Origin: Cyanobium sp. ATX 6F1
GTDB lineage: Bacteria; Cyanobacteriota; Cyanobacteriia; PCC-6307; Cyanobiaceae
DNA length: 64,000 bases
NCBI RefSeq assembly: GCF_024346315.1
Contig: NZ_JAGQCS010000003.1
Coordinates: 62,001-126,000, forward strand
Direction: 5' to 3'
Shown here piece after piece: positions 6,947-16,217 of this stretch (the stretch's first letter is position 1; every line of letters begins with the position of its first letter). Made by a program: the position numbers and the translations under genes. Below the pieces are notes generated by a model that was not told the DNA's origin, made no database searches, and worked only from the letters and a program-made list of their open reading frames with translations.

Positions 6947-9889
6947 TCAGGGGGCCAGCAGCGCCTCCTCGTCGACGGCATCGATCTGCTCGGGCCGCAG
7001 GTACTGCTCGGCGTAGCGCTTGTAGACCCCGGAGCGGATGAACAGGGCGAACAGATCGGGGTCGATGTGCTGGTCCTTTTTCATGAAGCCCATGATCTTC
7101 AGGGCCTGGGAGAGGGTCTTGCCCTTCTTGTAGGGGCGATCGACGGCGGTGAGCGCCTCGAAGATGTCGGCGATCGCCATCATCCGCGCCACCTCGCTCA
7201 TCTCCTCGCGCTTGAGGCGCTTGGGGTAGCCGGTGCCGATCATCGTTTCGTGGTGGCCGCCGGCGATCTCCGCCACCTGGCTCATGTGCCGCGGGAAGGG
7301 CAGGACCGAGAGCATGCGGATCGTCTGGATGATGTGCTCGTTGATCTTGAAGCGCTCCTCAGCCGAGAGCGTGCCCCGGGCGACGGAGAGGTTGTAGACC
7401 TCGCCGCGGTTGTAGAGCAGTTCGGGGGCGTCCACCTTGAAGCCGTAGGGGTTGTCCGCCTCGATGGCCGTGCTGCCTGCGGGGCGCTCGATGCGGTGTT
7501 CGGGTTTGTCCGCCAGCAGGGGCTCGATGGCGGGCACGGGCACCGCCGGCTGCAGTTGCTTGCGCAGCAGTTCCTCGGTGGAGACACCGAGGCGGTCGTC
7601 GAGGGTGCGCCGCCAGGTGCGGGCGGCGATGGCGTTGAGCCGCTCGATCCGATCGGGGGCCATGAACTCGCCTCCCTGGTTGCATTCGGCCACGAAGGCG
7701 AAGTCGTCGTCGAGCTGGGCGAGTTCGGAGTCGCGCTCGGCGGCCAGGGCGGTGGCGTCACCGCCGGCGGCCAGCTGCTCCCAGTAGCGGAGTTCCGCAT
7801 CGCGCTTGAGCACCTCGAAGCGCATGCGCACCTCGTGGATGCGGTCGTAGATGGTTTCGAGCTTGGTGGCCTTGTCGACCACGAATTCCGGCGTGGTGAC
7901 CTTGCCGCAATCGTGCAGCCAGGCGGCCACATGCACGGTCTCCCATTGCCCTTCATCGAGCTGGAAGTCTTTGAAGGGGCCGTCGCTGCTCTCGCAGGCG
8001 GCGGAAGCGAGCATCTTGGTGATCTCCGGCACCCGGAAGCAATGGCCGCCGGTGTAGGGGCTCTTGGCGTCAATCGCGTTGGCGATCAGCTCGATGAAGG
8101 ACTCGAACAGGGCCTTCTGGGCGCGGATCAGTTCCCGGGTCTCGAGGGTGACCTCGGCCGTGCTTGAGAACGCCTCGGTGAAGGCCACCAGTGAGGTTTC
8201 CGGTGCTTCGTCGAACCAGAGCAGCAGTAGACCCAGAAGCTGCTTTTCCCTGTTCTGCAGGGGAACGGCCAGGTAGGGGGCGTTCTGCAGTGTGAGGGCC
8301 TCGGCCAGCTGTTTCTCCACGGCTGAGCCCTGGTCGCTGATCGTGCCCTGGAGCACCTTGCGGGCATCCTCCAGGCCAAATTTGCGCTCAATGGCCTCCG
8401 ACGCCAGTTGTGTGGGAGGGAGGTTCAAGGGCTGTTGGTCGGCCCCCATGGCCTGCACGGAATCAAGGCTGTCGCCCCCTTCATTGAGCAGGAACAGGGC
8501 CCCACCCTTGGCCTTGGTGTTGAGAATCGATTCCCCCAGAATCCGCTCCAGCAGACGCTCGAAATTGGGCTCCGAGGCGATCGCGGCGCTCACCGAAAGG
8601 AAGCGACGGATCGTTGATTTCATGCCGTCGATGGTGAGCGACAGGTCGTCCACCTCTTTGACGATCGAGCGGGAGGCCGGGCGATCGGAGAAATCGAAGT
8701 TGCGCACGGCCTCCGCCTCCTCCGAGAGGCGCCGCAGGCTGGCGGTGACACGGCGGGAGATCAGGATCACCAGCGGCAGGGCGATGGCGATCGCCAGCAG
8801 GGTGGAGAGGATCGAATCACGGCGCAGGGTTTTGGCTCCCTCCAACAATTCCTCGTCGGGGACGGCCACCACCAGATAGAAACTCCTGCCGGAGACCAAC
8901 GGGATTTTCGCGACGGCCAGTTGCCAGTTGGCGCCACCCAGGCGTAACTGGCGCTCCACCAGCTTGGTTCCGCCATTCAGTTCGGCGATGATGGGGGGAA
9001 GATTTTTTCCTGCCTGGTTCAGCACCGGCACCTGCACCTCAGAGAGCGTGCCCAGATCTTTGAGCAACTGATTGCGGGCGTCCCGGTCGGGCATCTGGGC
9101 GAAATCGTCCAGGGCGACCACTCTGTTTTGGGCATTCACCAGGGCAAGCTTCGTGCCCGGGGTGATGCGTTGACGTTTCAACAGGGCACTGACTGTGGAG
9201 AGGCGCAAGTCCGCCGCCAGCACCGCCTGGCCGTCGGGGGCTCGCTGGGCCAGGGTGACCCCGAGGCGGCCTGTGCTGGCAAAGCGATAGACCTTGGTTG
9301 TGATCGGCTTGGGGGTGACGATCGCGGCCTTGAACCAGGGGCGGGTGCGCGGGTCGTAGGTCGAGAACTCCGGTGCCAGCTCCGTCCTCATGAGCTTGAG
9401 TTGCTTGTCGAACAGCCAGACCCGGGCCACATTGCGGGCTCCCGTGCGCTCGTTCGTCTGCAGCACGTACTGGGCCTCCTGGGGAGCCTTGAACAGGGTG
9501 CGGTCGACGTCGTCCCAGATGTACCGCAACAGGAAGCGGTCGCCATTGGCGTAGCCAGCGAGATAGGAGGTGGCCGCCGGCGTGCTCTGCAGGGCGTCAC
9601 GCAGGGCGGGAACGAAGCTGAGCCGCTGGGGCAGTGTGCGGACGTTGCCGAGGGGCGCGAGACGCTCCAGGTTGTGTTGCGCCCCTTTGATATCGAGCAG
9701 CAGTTGCACTTCCGCCGAGGTCTTGGCCGCCGCCGCGGCCATCAGTTGGCGGTTGGCCTTGAGCAGCAGGTCGCTGCTGCGCTGGTAGGAGGTGATCGCG
9801 ATGCCCACGCCTGTGAGCAGAACCACGGGCACGAACAGGGCCGAGAGTCCAACGTGGAGGCGCAGGCGGCTGAGCATGGGCTTCAACAA
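6947..9889 (-). CDS. Membrane sensor with Cache, HAMP, GAF and HD-GYP domains
   Basis: 980 residues. TM1 lies at about residues 12-32, then a Cache-like periplasmic domain (about 35-340), TM2 (about 355-375), HAMP (about 376-430), GAF (about 435-600) and a C-terminal HD-GYP domain. LHDCGK is near residue 658 and the HHETMIGTGYP signature near residue 878. HD-GYP proteins are cyclic di-GMP phosphodiesterases. Here about 220 residues separate the two halves, far more than the ~60 usual in RpfG-type domains, so an insertion of roughly 150 residues is present. An alternative ATG lies four codons in. Confidence 0.88.
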   Translation of the reverse strand: MLKPMLSRLRLHVGLSALFVPVVLLTGVGIAITSYQRSSDLLLKANRQLMAAAAAKTSAEVQLLLDIKGAQHNLERLAPLGNVRTLPQRLSFVPALRDALQSTPAATSYLAGYANGDRFLLRYIWDDVDRTLFKAPQEAQYVLQTNERTGARNVARVWLFDKQLKLMRTELAPEFSTYDPRTRPWFKAAIVTPKPITTKVYRFASTGRLGVTLAQRAPDGQAVLAADLRLSTVSALLKRQRITPGTKLALVNAQNRVVALDDFAQMPDRDARNQLLKDLGTLSEVQVPVLNQAGKNLPPIIAELNGGTKLVERQLRLGGANWQLAVAKIPLVSGRSFYLVVAVPDEELLEGAKTLRRDSILSTLLAIAIALPLVILISRRVTASLRRLSEEAEAVRNFDFSDRPASRSIVKEVDDLSLTIDGMKSTIRRFLSVSAAIASEPNFERLLERILGESILNTKAKGGALFLLNEGGDSLDSVQAMGADQQPLNLPPTQLASEAIERKFGLEDARKVLQGTISDQGSAVEKQLAEALTLQNAPYLAVPLQNREKQLLGLLLLWFDEAPETSLVAFTEAFSSTAEVTLETRELIRAQKALFESFIELIANAIDAKSPYTGGHCFRVPEITKMLASAACESSDGPFKDFQLDEGQWETVHVAAWLHDCGKVTTPEFVVDKATKLETIYDRIHEVRMRFEVLKRDAELRYWEQLAAGGDATALAAERDSELAQLDDDFAFVAECNQGGEFMAPDRIERLNAIAARTWRRTLDDRLGVSTEELLRKQLQPAVPVPAIEPLLADKPEHRIERPAGSTAIEADNPYGFKVDAPELLYNRGEVYNLSVARGTLSAEERFKINEHIIQTIRMLSVLPFPRHMSQVAEIAGGHHETMIGTGYPKRLKREEMSEVARMMAIADIFEALTAVDRPYKKGKTLSQALKIMGFMKKDQHIDPDLFALFIRSGVYKRYAEQYLRPEQIDAVDEEALLAP

Positions 9890-10032
9890 CGAAACAACTC
9901 CCGGCGTGGAGGCGCCAAGGAGATGGCTCTGAGGCTAATAGCACCGATCGGAATCGTCTGTCCGGACACGTCCCGAGTGGCAGGTCGTACTGTGGTTTCT
10001 AAACAGCTAACCAGTCAGGTAAGCCCATTGGG

Positions 10033-11568
10033 GTGATTTCACAGGCTCTACCCGCCTTGATCATGGCCTTCTCCGTGGCGACCTCAGGAGCAGCGGCGAA
10101 GGCGGAGACGCTGGAGGCAGCGACTCTGGCGGCTGTGCTGGAACGCCACGGCTGCGGCGGCGCCATCCCAGAGCGCCCCCTGGGGGAGTCCCCCCCCCTC
10201 AGCCGCTCGGAGGCAGCGGCCCTGCTGGAAATCTGCCTGGAGCGATCCCCCCCCCTGAGCGACGGGCTGCTGCGCCTGCGGGAGAAGTTCGCCCTGGAGC
10301 TGAAGCAGCTGGAGGCAACGGCCTTCTCCACCACCACGACCCTCTCGGGCGTCAGCAATTTCGTGCTGGGGAGTACCGCCTATGGGGGTGATGTGGCCGC
10401 CAACCTGCCGGGCACCACCCCCGGCAACAGCCCCCGCGACGCCGTCAGCTTCAACTACGAACTCAGACTGATTCTCAACACCAGCTTCACCGGCAAAGAC
10501 CTTCTGTTCAGCCGGCTCCGCTCGGGCAATTTCAACGCCAGCGCCTTTGATGGCACACCGGTGCGGCTCTCGAAGATCGATGCGGCCTACAGCCCCACGA
10601 TCATCGGGGCCGACGGCCTTGCCGTGGCGGCGGCGAACGTGGTGCGCCTGGACCGTCTCTCCTACCGCTTTCCGGTCGGCCAGGAGTTCACGTTCCTGGT
10701 GGGGCCCCTGAGCCGGAACCATGACACCCTGGCGATCATCCCCTCGGTGTACGGCACCCGGGGCGGCCCGCTCCTGGAGTTCTTCACGTTCTATGGAGCT
10801 CCGGCGGTCTACAACAAAGCCACCGGGGCCACCCTGGCGGCGATCTGGCGCCAGGAGGTGCCCAGGGGGCGGGGCCGCTGGGGGGCGTCGGTGAGCTACG
10901 TGGCCCAGCGGGGCGGGTCTGGGGATCCTGCCGCTGGCGGTCTTTTCAATGGCAACAGCGCAGCGAACCTCACGGCCCAGGTCGGCTACCAGGCGCCCCA
11001 GTGGGCCCTGGCCGCCGCCTTCCGGAGCGGCCAGGCGGGTACCCGAGCCAACGTGGGCACCACCTTGGGCAGCGCGATTCTGGCGGCCGGCGACGGTGGG
11101 ACGTCCGGATCGAGTCTGAATCTCGCGCTCAGTGGCTACTGGCAACCGCAAAGCAGCGGCTGGATCCCCTCAATCAGCGCCGGCTGGGGCAGCAGCTGGA
11201 TCCACCAGAACGCCGACGCCTTCCCCACGCCCCAGCCCCTGAATGCCCTCACCAATGTCCGCTCCAGCCGCTCCTGGTCGGTGGCCCTGGAGTGGAAGGA
11301 TGCACTGGCCAAGGGTTACACCCTGGGGGCGGCCGTGGGCCAACCCACCCAGGCCTCGGGCCTGCGCACGGGCCGGGTGGCCGATGGCAATTTTGCCTTC
11401 GAGCTCTGGTATGCGCTGCCGATGAGCGACAGGATCACGGTCACCCCAGCCGTCTTCTATCTGAGTCGGCCCTTCGGCCAGCTGACCCGCAACGCCTCCG
11501 GCGCCCAGAACGCCGACGGCCGCTTTACCGACCTGGGGGTGCTGCTGCAGACCGCGATCAGGTTCTGA
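10033..11568 (+). CDS. Outer-membrane porin of the cyanobacterial SLH-porin family, SLH degenerate
   Basis: The frame starts with GTG 10033; an ATG at 10063 is the alternative, and both leave a signal-peptide-like N terminus ending near AKAET. After ~70 residues resembling a worn SLH segment (VLERHGCGG, SRSEAAALLEICLE) comes a helix and the typical FSTTTTLSG entry into a beta-barrel of alternating strands, ending in the terminal phenylalanine (TAIRF) needed for outer-membrane insertion. Members carry small solutes or iron across the outer membrane. The substrate is unknown. It diverges from the HD-GYP gene across about 140 bases. Confidence 0.82.
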   Translation: MISQALPALIMAFSVATSGAAAKAETLEAATLAAVLERHGCGGAIPERPLGESPPLSRSEAAALLEICLERSPPLSDGLLRLREKFALELKQLEATAFSTTTTLSGVSNFVLGSTAYGGDVAANLPGTTPGNSPRDAVSFNYELRLILNTSFTGKDLLFSRLRSGNFNASAFDGTPVRLSKIDAAYSPTIIGADGLAVAAANVVRLDRLSYRFPVGQEFTFLVGPLSRNHDTLAIIPSVYGTRGGPLLEFFTFYGAPAVYNKATGATLAAIWRQEVPRGRGRWGASVSYVAQRGGSGDPAAGGLFNGNSAANLTAQVGYQAPQWALAAAFRSGQAGTRANVGTTLGSAILAAGDGGTSGSSLNLALSGYWQPQSSGWIPSISAGWGSSWIHQNADAFPTPQPLNALTNVRSSRSWSVALEWKDALAKGYTLGAAVGQPTQASGLRTGRVADGNFAFELWYALPMSDRITVTPAVFYLSRPFGQLTRNASGAQNADGRFTDLGVLLQTAIRF

Positions 11569-11714
11569 ACCCAGCACGGCCTTACGTAGGGATGGTTACC
11601 TTTGTCTCAGATCAGGCATCCTGTCGAGGCAGCCCAAGGAACCCTCTCTTCGGCGACGTCGCTGAGCATGCCTTGCCCATGGCCCCCACCCAGACGAGGC
11701 GCCCATTGCCCCCC

Positions 11715-12926
11715 ATGCCTACCGATACCCTTCAGGCCACCCCCAGCCGGGCTGATTTCAGCCTCAGGCCCTACATGGCCAGCAACGACTGGTGGGCCAG
11801 CTGGCAGCTGATCAATACGTTGGTGCCCTTCGGCTTGCTGTGGTGGGCGATCGGTCCAGCCGTGCGCAGCTCCCTCTGGCTGGCGGTGCCGATCGTGGTG
11901 CTGATGGTGCTGCTTTCAGCGCGCTGCTTTTCATTGATGCATGATTGCGGCCACGCCTCGTTGTTCAGCTCGCCGAAGGTGAATCGGGCCGTGGGATTTC
12001 TGCTCGGGGTGATCAATGCCATCCCCCAGTACCCCTGGTCGCGGGGCCACGACTACCACCACCGCCACAACGGCAACTGGGAGCTTTACCGGGGGCCATC
12101 AGCGCTGATCACCACAGGCCAGTTTCTGGCGTTAAGCCCTCGCCGCCAGTGGTTCTACGCCTTCCTGCGCCAGCCGCTGATGCTGATTCCCGGGGGATTC
12201 TTCTATCTGATCATCAAGCCACGGCTGGCTTTGGTGCTGGGCCTGGTGGGGCTGGTGCGCCATGGCCTCGATTGCCGCCGGGAAGATCCCTCCAGCACCG
12301 TGGCGGCGATCTTCGCGAGCTACCGCAGCCGCCACTGGTACACCACCGGAGAATTCTGGGATCTGCTGGGCAACAACATCTGTGTGCTCAGTCTCTGGGC
12401 GCTGATGGGCCACTGGCTGGGCCTTGGGCTGTTCTGGAGCGTCTATTCGATCGTGATGGCCTGCTCGGCGGCGATCTTCATCTGCATCTTCTTCGTGCAG
12501 CACAACTACGAGGGCTCCTATGCCCACCGCAGCGAGGATTGGAGCTACCTCAAAGGGGCGATTGAAGGCTCCAGCTACCTGAAGATGCCGGCGCTGCTCA
12601 ATTGGTTCTCCGCCGACATCGGCTACCACAACATGCACCACCTCTCGGCGCGGATCCCCAATTACCGCCTGCGGGAGGCCCACCAGGCCAACGCCCACCT
12701 GCTCACAGGGGTGCACACCCTGCGGCTTGCCGAGATCCCGAACTGCTTCAAGTTCATCCTCTGGGATCCAGCCACCGACAGCCTCACCTCGATTGAGGCG
12801 GTTCGCCAGCAGGCGGCGCTCGGTTTCAAGGGCTCCAACCTTCCTGAGCTCCCCACGGCGGTGGGGGCCTCAGGCGTGAAGGGACGTGAAGAGGCTGGCC
12901 AACGGGGGGCCGCCACGGCAAGGTGA
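11715..12926 (+). CDS. Membrane fatty acid desaturase family protein
   Basis: 403 residues from ATG 11715; ATG 11679 in the same frame is possible. Three histidine boxes are present: HDCGH near residue 76, HDYHH near residue 112 and HNMHH near residue 303, with two pairs of hydrophobic segments between them. That is the di-iron site of acyl-lipid desaturases and related hydroxylases in the thylakoid or plasma membrane. Regiochemistry cannot be told by eye. The open frame extends far upstream to 11001, but that part overlaps the porin and is a shadow. Confidence 0.85.
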   Translation: MPTDTLQATPSRADFSLRPYMASNDWWASWQLINTLVPFGLLWWAIGPAVRSSLWLAVPIVVLMVLLSARCFSLMHDCGHASLFSSPKVNRAVGFLLGVINAIPQYPWSRGHDYHHRHNGNWELYRGPSALITTGQFLALSPRRQWFYAFLRQPLMLIPGGFFYLIIKPRLALVLGLVGLVRHGLDCRREDPSSTVAAIFASYRSRHWYTTGEFWDLLGNNICVLSLWALMGHWLGLGLFWSVYSIVMACSAAIFICIFFVQHNYEGSYAHRSEDWSYLKGAIEGSSYLKMPALLNWFSADIGYHNMHHLSARIPNYRLREAHQANAHLLTGVHTLRLAEIPNCFKFILWDPATDSLTSIEAVRQQAALGFKGSNLPELPTAVGASGVKGREEAGQRGAATAR

Positions 12927-12947
12927 ATTGATCCCCAAAGGAGGGTC

Positions 12948-13148
12948 ATGGCGCTCGCCGAACTGGAAAGGCTGGTGGATGAGGCCGAGGCCGATGGCGC
13001 CCTGCGCCGGGCCCTGAAGCATTGCCGCAGCAGCCACGAGCTCGTGCTGGCGGCTCGGCGGCTGGGGTACCGAATCACCCGCGAAGACCTGATCCAATCC
13101 CGCCTCGAGGGGCCGGCGACCAGGCCGCGCTCAGAACTTCGCGCGTAG
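12948..13148 (+). CDS. Nif11-domain peptide (orphan)
   Basis: 66 residues from ATG 12948, with an excellent ribosome site AAAGGAGGG seven bases upstream. The sequence shows the Nif11 pattern: an amphipathic helix (LERLVDEAEAD), then LVLAARRLGYRITREDL. Nif11-like domains serve as leader peptides for modified peptides in picocyanobacteria but also occur as free small proteins. No Gly-Gly cleavage site, no Cys-rich core and no LanM-type enzyme are nearby, so a precursor role is not supported. Its 3' end overlaps the convergent 73-residue gene by 18 bases. Confidence 0.75.
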   Translation: MALAELERLVDEAEADGALRRALKHCRSSHELVLAARRLGYRITREDLIQSRLEGPATRPRSELRA

Positions 13149-13352
13149 CAGCAGCAGCGCCCCGAGGAACAGGGGCACGTTGATCACGGCGGCGATCAGC
13201 AGCACCGCGCTGCCCCAGCTGGGCTGACCGATGCGCTCGGCAGCCCAGAGAAAGGTGCCATCCACCACCACCAGAGCCAGCAGCCAGGCCACCGGGAAGC
13301 GGATCGAGGCCCGCGGCGGCGGTGATGAGGGATCAGGGGCGGGCTCAGCCAT
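13131..13352 (-). CDS. Small two-TM membrane protein coupled to arsJ
   Basis: 73 residues. The ATG at 13352 lies inside the last codons of arsJ, overlapping it by 8 bases, which suggests translational coupling. A Pro/Ser-rich N terminus precedes two hydrophobic segments (VAWLLALVVVDGTFLWAA and AVLLIAAVINVPLFLGALLLL) and ends in LRAKF. No family is recognised. Its place as last gene of the GAPDH-arsJ operon suggests a helper for arsenical export, an inference from position only. Confidence 0.65.
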   Translation of the reverse strand: MAEPAPDPSSPPPRASIRFPVAWLLALVVVDGTFLWAAERIGQPSWGSAVLLIAAVINVPLFLGALLLLRAKF

Positions 13353-14616
13353 GGGCGGCGGCGACCATTGAACGGGTTGGGGACAGTCTGAGGCTGGTGA
13401 GCCACGACAGCCCCACCAGCAGCGCCGAGCACCACAGGCAGGCCTGCAGGCCGCCCACCAGGAACAGGGCACCGGAGAGCAGGGTGCCCAGCAAACGGCC
13501 CGCGGCATTGGCCATGTAATAGAAGCCCACGTTGAGGCTCACCGATTCGGCGTCGGTGTAGGCCAGCACCATGTAGCTGTGGATCGAGGAATTCATCGCG
13601 AACACCGCCCCAAAGGCCACGAGCCCCACCACAATCGCCAACCCCGGCTGGGCCACCTCGCGCCAGAGCGCCACGGCGATCAGGGCCGGTATTGCCGTGA
13701 GCACCGCACTCCAGAACTGCACCGCTGAAGGCCCCGGCGGGCCGCCGCTGCCCCAGGCCCGGCGCAGGGCGGGCGTGGAACCCTGGATGATCCCGTAGCC
13801 GATCACCCACAGGCCCATAAAACCGCCCACCTCCCAGAATCTCCAGCCCAGGGCGGCCTCGAGGAACACCGGCAGGGCCACCACGAACCACACGTCGCGG
13901 GCGCCGAACAGGAAGAAGCGGGCCAGCGAGAGGATGTTGATGCCGGCGCTCTTGGCGAACAGGGCCGAGAAGGCCGGCTTATGCTTCATTCTGCCGATTT
14001 CATCCGGCAGCACCAGGGTGCCGAGCAGGGCCAGGAACAATCCGCCGGCCATGCCCGCCACCGAAGTGGCGAATCCGAAGCTGGTGAGCAGCACGCCGCC
14101 CAGGAAGAAGCCCACCCCCTTGAGGGCGTTCTTGGAGCCGGTGAGCAGGGCCACCCAGCGGAACAGTCGCTGCTCCACTTGGCTTGGTTCGCCTGGGGTT
14201 TCCGGCACCACCTCCCCTGCGACCACGGTCTTGATGGCGCTCTTGGCGCTCATCTTGTTGAGGTCCTTGGCGATGCCGCTGATCGCCTGGGCGCCCATCA
14301 CATAGAGCAGGGAGAACAGCTTCGGCCAGCTGGCTGAGACCGGCACCAGCATCAGCAGGGCGATGATCTGCAGCACCAGGCCGGCCCAGAGGGTGAGCCG
14401 CAGACCGAAACGGGCCCCCAGCCAGCCGCCGTAGAGGTTGGTGACGATGCCGAAGAACTCGTAGAACAGAAACAGGAAGGCGATCTCCAGGGTGGAGTAG
14501 CCGAGCTGGTGAAAGTGGAAGATCACCAGCATGCGCAGGGCGCCATCGGTGAGGGTGAAGGCCCAGTAGGAGGCGGTGACGACCGCGTACTGCTCCAGCG
14601 CCGTGAGCTGTTTCAT
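13345..14616 (-). CDS. arsJ: Organoarsenical efflux transporter ArsJ (MFS)
   Basis: 423 residues with about twelve hydrophobic segments. The N terminus ([21 protein letters not shown]) and the internal [16 protein letters not shown] loop are typical of ArsJ. With the partner GAPDH, this MFS protein exports 1-arseno-3-phosphoglycerate, which forms when GAPDH uses arsenate instead of phosphate; the ester then breaks down outside, giving net arsenate removal. Its ATG overlaps the stop of the GAPDH gene (ATGA). The neighbouring arsR and operator strengthen the assignment. Confidence 0.92.
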   Translation of the reverse strand: MKQLTALEQYAVVTASYWAFTLTDGALRMLVIFHFHQLGYSTLEIAFLFLFYEFFGIVTNLYGGWLGARFGLRLTLWAGLVLQIIALLMLVPVSASWPKLFSLLYVMGAQAISGIAKDLNKMSAKSAIKTVVAGEVVPETPGEPSQVEQRLFRWVALLTGSKNALKGVGFFLGGVLLTSFGFATSVAGMAGGLFLALLGTLVLPDEIGRMKHKPAFSALFAKSAGINILSLARFFLFGARDVWFVVALPVFLEAALGWRFWEVGGFMGLWVIGYGIIQGSTPALRRAWGSGGPPGPSAVQFWSAVLTAIPALIAVALWREVAQPGLAIVVGLVAFGAVFAMNSSIHSYMVLAYTDAESVSLNVGFYYMANAAGRLLGTLLSGALFLVGGLQACLWCSALLVGLSWLTSLRLSPTRSMVAAAHG

Positions 14617-15653
14617 GACCCGGCAGCTTCAAGTGCTGCCACATGGCAGGCGAGATCGGCCAGGCGGCAGCTGTAACCCCACTCGTTGTCGTACCAGGTG
14701 TAGACCTTGAGCTGGGTGCCGCCCGTCACCAGCGTCGAGGGGGCATCGACGATCGCGCTGCGCGGGTCGTTGACGTAGTCGATCGACACCAGCGGCCGCT
14801 CCTCGCAGCCCAGGATTCCCTGCAGCGCTCCGGCGGCAGCGGCGGCAAAGGCGGCATTCACCTCCTCAACGCTCACCGCGCGCTCCAGCTCGAACACCGC
14901 ATCGGTGATCGAGGCATTGAGCATGGGCACCCGCACCGCATGGCCGTTGAGTTTGCCCTGGAGCTCCGGGAAGATCAGGCCGATCGCCTTGGCCGAACCG
15001 GTGGTGGTGGGGATCAATGAGCTGGTGGCGGAGCGAGCCCGGCGCAGGTCGGATTTGAAGCTGTCGATCACCACCTGGGTATTGGTGATGTTGTGCAGAG
15101 TGGTGATCGAGCCGTGGCGAATGCCGAAGCTCTCGTGCACCACCTTCACCACCGGTGCCAGGCAGTTGGTGGTGCAGGAGGCGGCGGTGAGCAGGCGGTG
15201 GAGGCTGGGGTTGTAGAGCGCGTGGTTGATGCCGAACACCACGTTCAGTGCCTCCTCGCCGGCGATCACCCCCTTCACCGGGCAGGCCACGATCACCCGC
15301 TTCAGGCCCGCCGCGCTGAAGTAGGGCTCGAGGGTTTCGGGCGTTTTGAACTTGCCGCTGCACTCGAGCACCAGGTCCACCCCGGCATCCAGCCAGGGCA
15401 CGGCGCTGGGGTCCTTGTGGCGGCTGTAGCTCACGGTGGTTCCGTCCACCTGAAAGCCCTGGGGCACGGTGGGATCAGCGGCCACTGCCCGATCCCAGCG
15501 GCCATGCACGGAGTCGAATTCGAGCAGATGGGCGGCGGTGGCGGCATCACCGGCCGGGTCGTTGACATGCACCAGCGCAATGCCGGGCCTGCCCCAGAGG
15601 GCACGGAACACGAGGCGGCCGATGCGGCCGAAACCGTTGATGCCGAGGCGCAT
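14613..15653 (-). CDS. gap: ArsJ-associated glyceraldehyde-3-phosphate dehydrogenase
   Basis: 346 residues from ATG 15653; an open frame continues upstream over the intergenic region but is not coding. NAD-binding [10 protein letters not shown] is at residue 4, the catalytic cysteine motif [10 protein letters not shown] near residue 157 and the C-terminal [11 protein letters not shown] near residue 322. In this context the enzyme is expected to arsenylate glyceraldehyde 3-phosphate to 1-arseno-3-phosphoglycerate for ArsJ. It is first in the minus-strand operon, overlaps arsJ by 4 bases, and diverges from arsR across an 84-base region holding an ArsR box. Confidence 0.93.
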   Translation of the reverse strand: MRLGINGFGRIGRLVFRALWGRPGIALVHVNDPAGDAATAAHLLEFDSVHGRWDRAVAADPTVPQGFQVDGTTVSYSRHKDPSAVPWLDAGVDLVLECSGKFKTPETLEPYFSAAGLKRVIVACPVKGVIAGEEALNVVFGINHALYNPSLHRLLTAASCTTNCLAPVVKVVHESFGIRHGSITTLHNITNTQVVIDSFKSDLRRARSATSSLIPTTTGSAKAIGLIFPELQGKLNGHAVRVPMLNASITDAVFELERAVSVEEVNAAFAAAAAGALQGILGCEERPLVSIDYVNDPRSAIVDAPSTLVTGGTQLKVYTWYDNEWGYSCRLADLACHVAALEAAGS

Positions 15654-15701
15654 GGGAACGAAGCAGGTGAGCAGCGCCTGTGGTCGGCGGGCGTAACCTA
15701 G

Positions 15702-15724
15702 ATCAAATCTGCTTGATTGATCAA
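15702..15724. promoter_or_regulatory. ArsR-type operator between GAPDH-arsJ and arsR
   Basis: ATCAA at 15702-15706 and TTGAT at 15713-15717 form the inverted repeat ATCAA-N6-TTGAT, followed at once by the palindrome TTGATCAA (15717-15724). This is the motif described for cyanobacterial ArsR operators. It lies 14 bases before the arsR start and 49 before the GAPDH start, so one site could repress both divergent units until arsenic or antimony releases ArsR. Confidence 0.8.
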
Positions 15725-15737
15725 GAGGAGTTGATGA

Positions 15738-16070
15738 ATGACGGTGTCCCTGCCCGCCGGGTCCCCTGCGCTCCAGTCCAACCAGGCTCGGTCCCTGCTC
15801 AAGGCTCTCTCTGACCCCCTGCGTTTGCGCGTGATCGAAGCCCTCGCCAATGGCGAGAAGTGCGTCTGCGACCTCACGGCTGAGCTCGATCTGGCCCAGT
15901 CCAAGCTCTCCTTTCACCTCAAGGTGCTCAAGGAGGCGGGGCTGTTGGCTGACCGCCAGGAGGGCCGCTGGATCTACTACCGCCTGGAGCCGGCCGCCAT
16001 CGAGGCCCTGCGCTCCTGGCTTGCGGATCTGGCCAGCCGTTGCGGCGCCAGCGCGCCCCCATGCGGCTGA
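15738..16070 (+). CDS. arsR: ArsR-family arsenic-responsive repressor
   Basis: 110 residues from ATG 15738, with AAGAGGAG as ribosome site eight bases upstream. The winged helix has [13 protein letters not shown], then the metalloid-binding CVCDL motif in the DNA-recognition region (residues 36-40) and [17 protein letters not shown]. Two further cysteines lie at the C terminus (RCG, PCG) and could complete a site for As(III). It is autoregulated if the upstream box is used. The same box recurs before sphX, widening its likely regulon. Confidence 0.93.
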   Translation: MTVSLPAGSPALQSNQARSLLKALSDPLRLRVIEALANGEKCVCDLTAELDLAQSKLSFHLKVLKEAGLLADRQEGRWIYYRLEPAAIEALRSWLADLASRCGASAPPCG

Positions 16071-16097
16071 ACCATCCCCCGGTGCTGGCCAAGTTGA

Positions 16098-16181
16098 GGC
16101 CCCTTGATCGAGGTGCCGGCCCTGGTGAGCCTGGTTTATCTCTCGCTGACGCTGCGGCGGCGCCTCCAGCGCTTGGCCTGA
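16098..16181 (+). pseudogene. C-terminal remnant of an ACR3-type arsenite efflux pump
   Basis: Just after arsR, 27 codons and a stop read [17 protein letters not shown] followed by [13 protein letters not shown]3 permeases typically end in a xGPLxEVPVxxxLVxxALxxRRR segment, which this matches in order and spacing. The codon before it is TGA and no start is available, so the rest of the pump has been lost. The position downstream of arsR is where ACR3 usually lies. A chance match is possible given the short length. Confidence 0.5.
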
Positions 16182-16187
16182 GGCAGG

Positions 16188-16217
16188 GTTCATCAAGGCT
16201 TAAACCGTCGTTAAACC
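16188..16217 (+). promoter_or_regulatory. Pho box upstream of sphX
   Basis: CTTAAACC (16199-16206) and GTTAAACC (16210-16217) are near-identical 8-mers with an 11-base period, and a weaker GTTCATCA occupies the preceding register (16188-16195). This is the tandem CTTAACCT-like arrangement bound by the PhoB/SphR response regulator in cyanobacteria. It predicts induction of sphX under phosphate shortage. Confidence 0.75.

Noticed and set aside
11001-11714. An N-terminal extension of the desaturase back to 11001
   Set aside because: It overlaps the porin gene in another frame and has no domain; the desaturase fold starts after 11715.
13131-13508. The longer 125-codon frame for the small membrane protein
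   Set aside because: Its first 52 codons overlap arsJ out of frame and are Cys/Trp/Arg-rich shadow sequence; ATG 13352 starts the hydrophobic protein.
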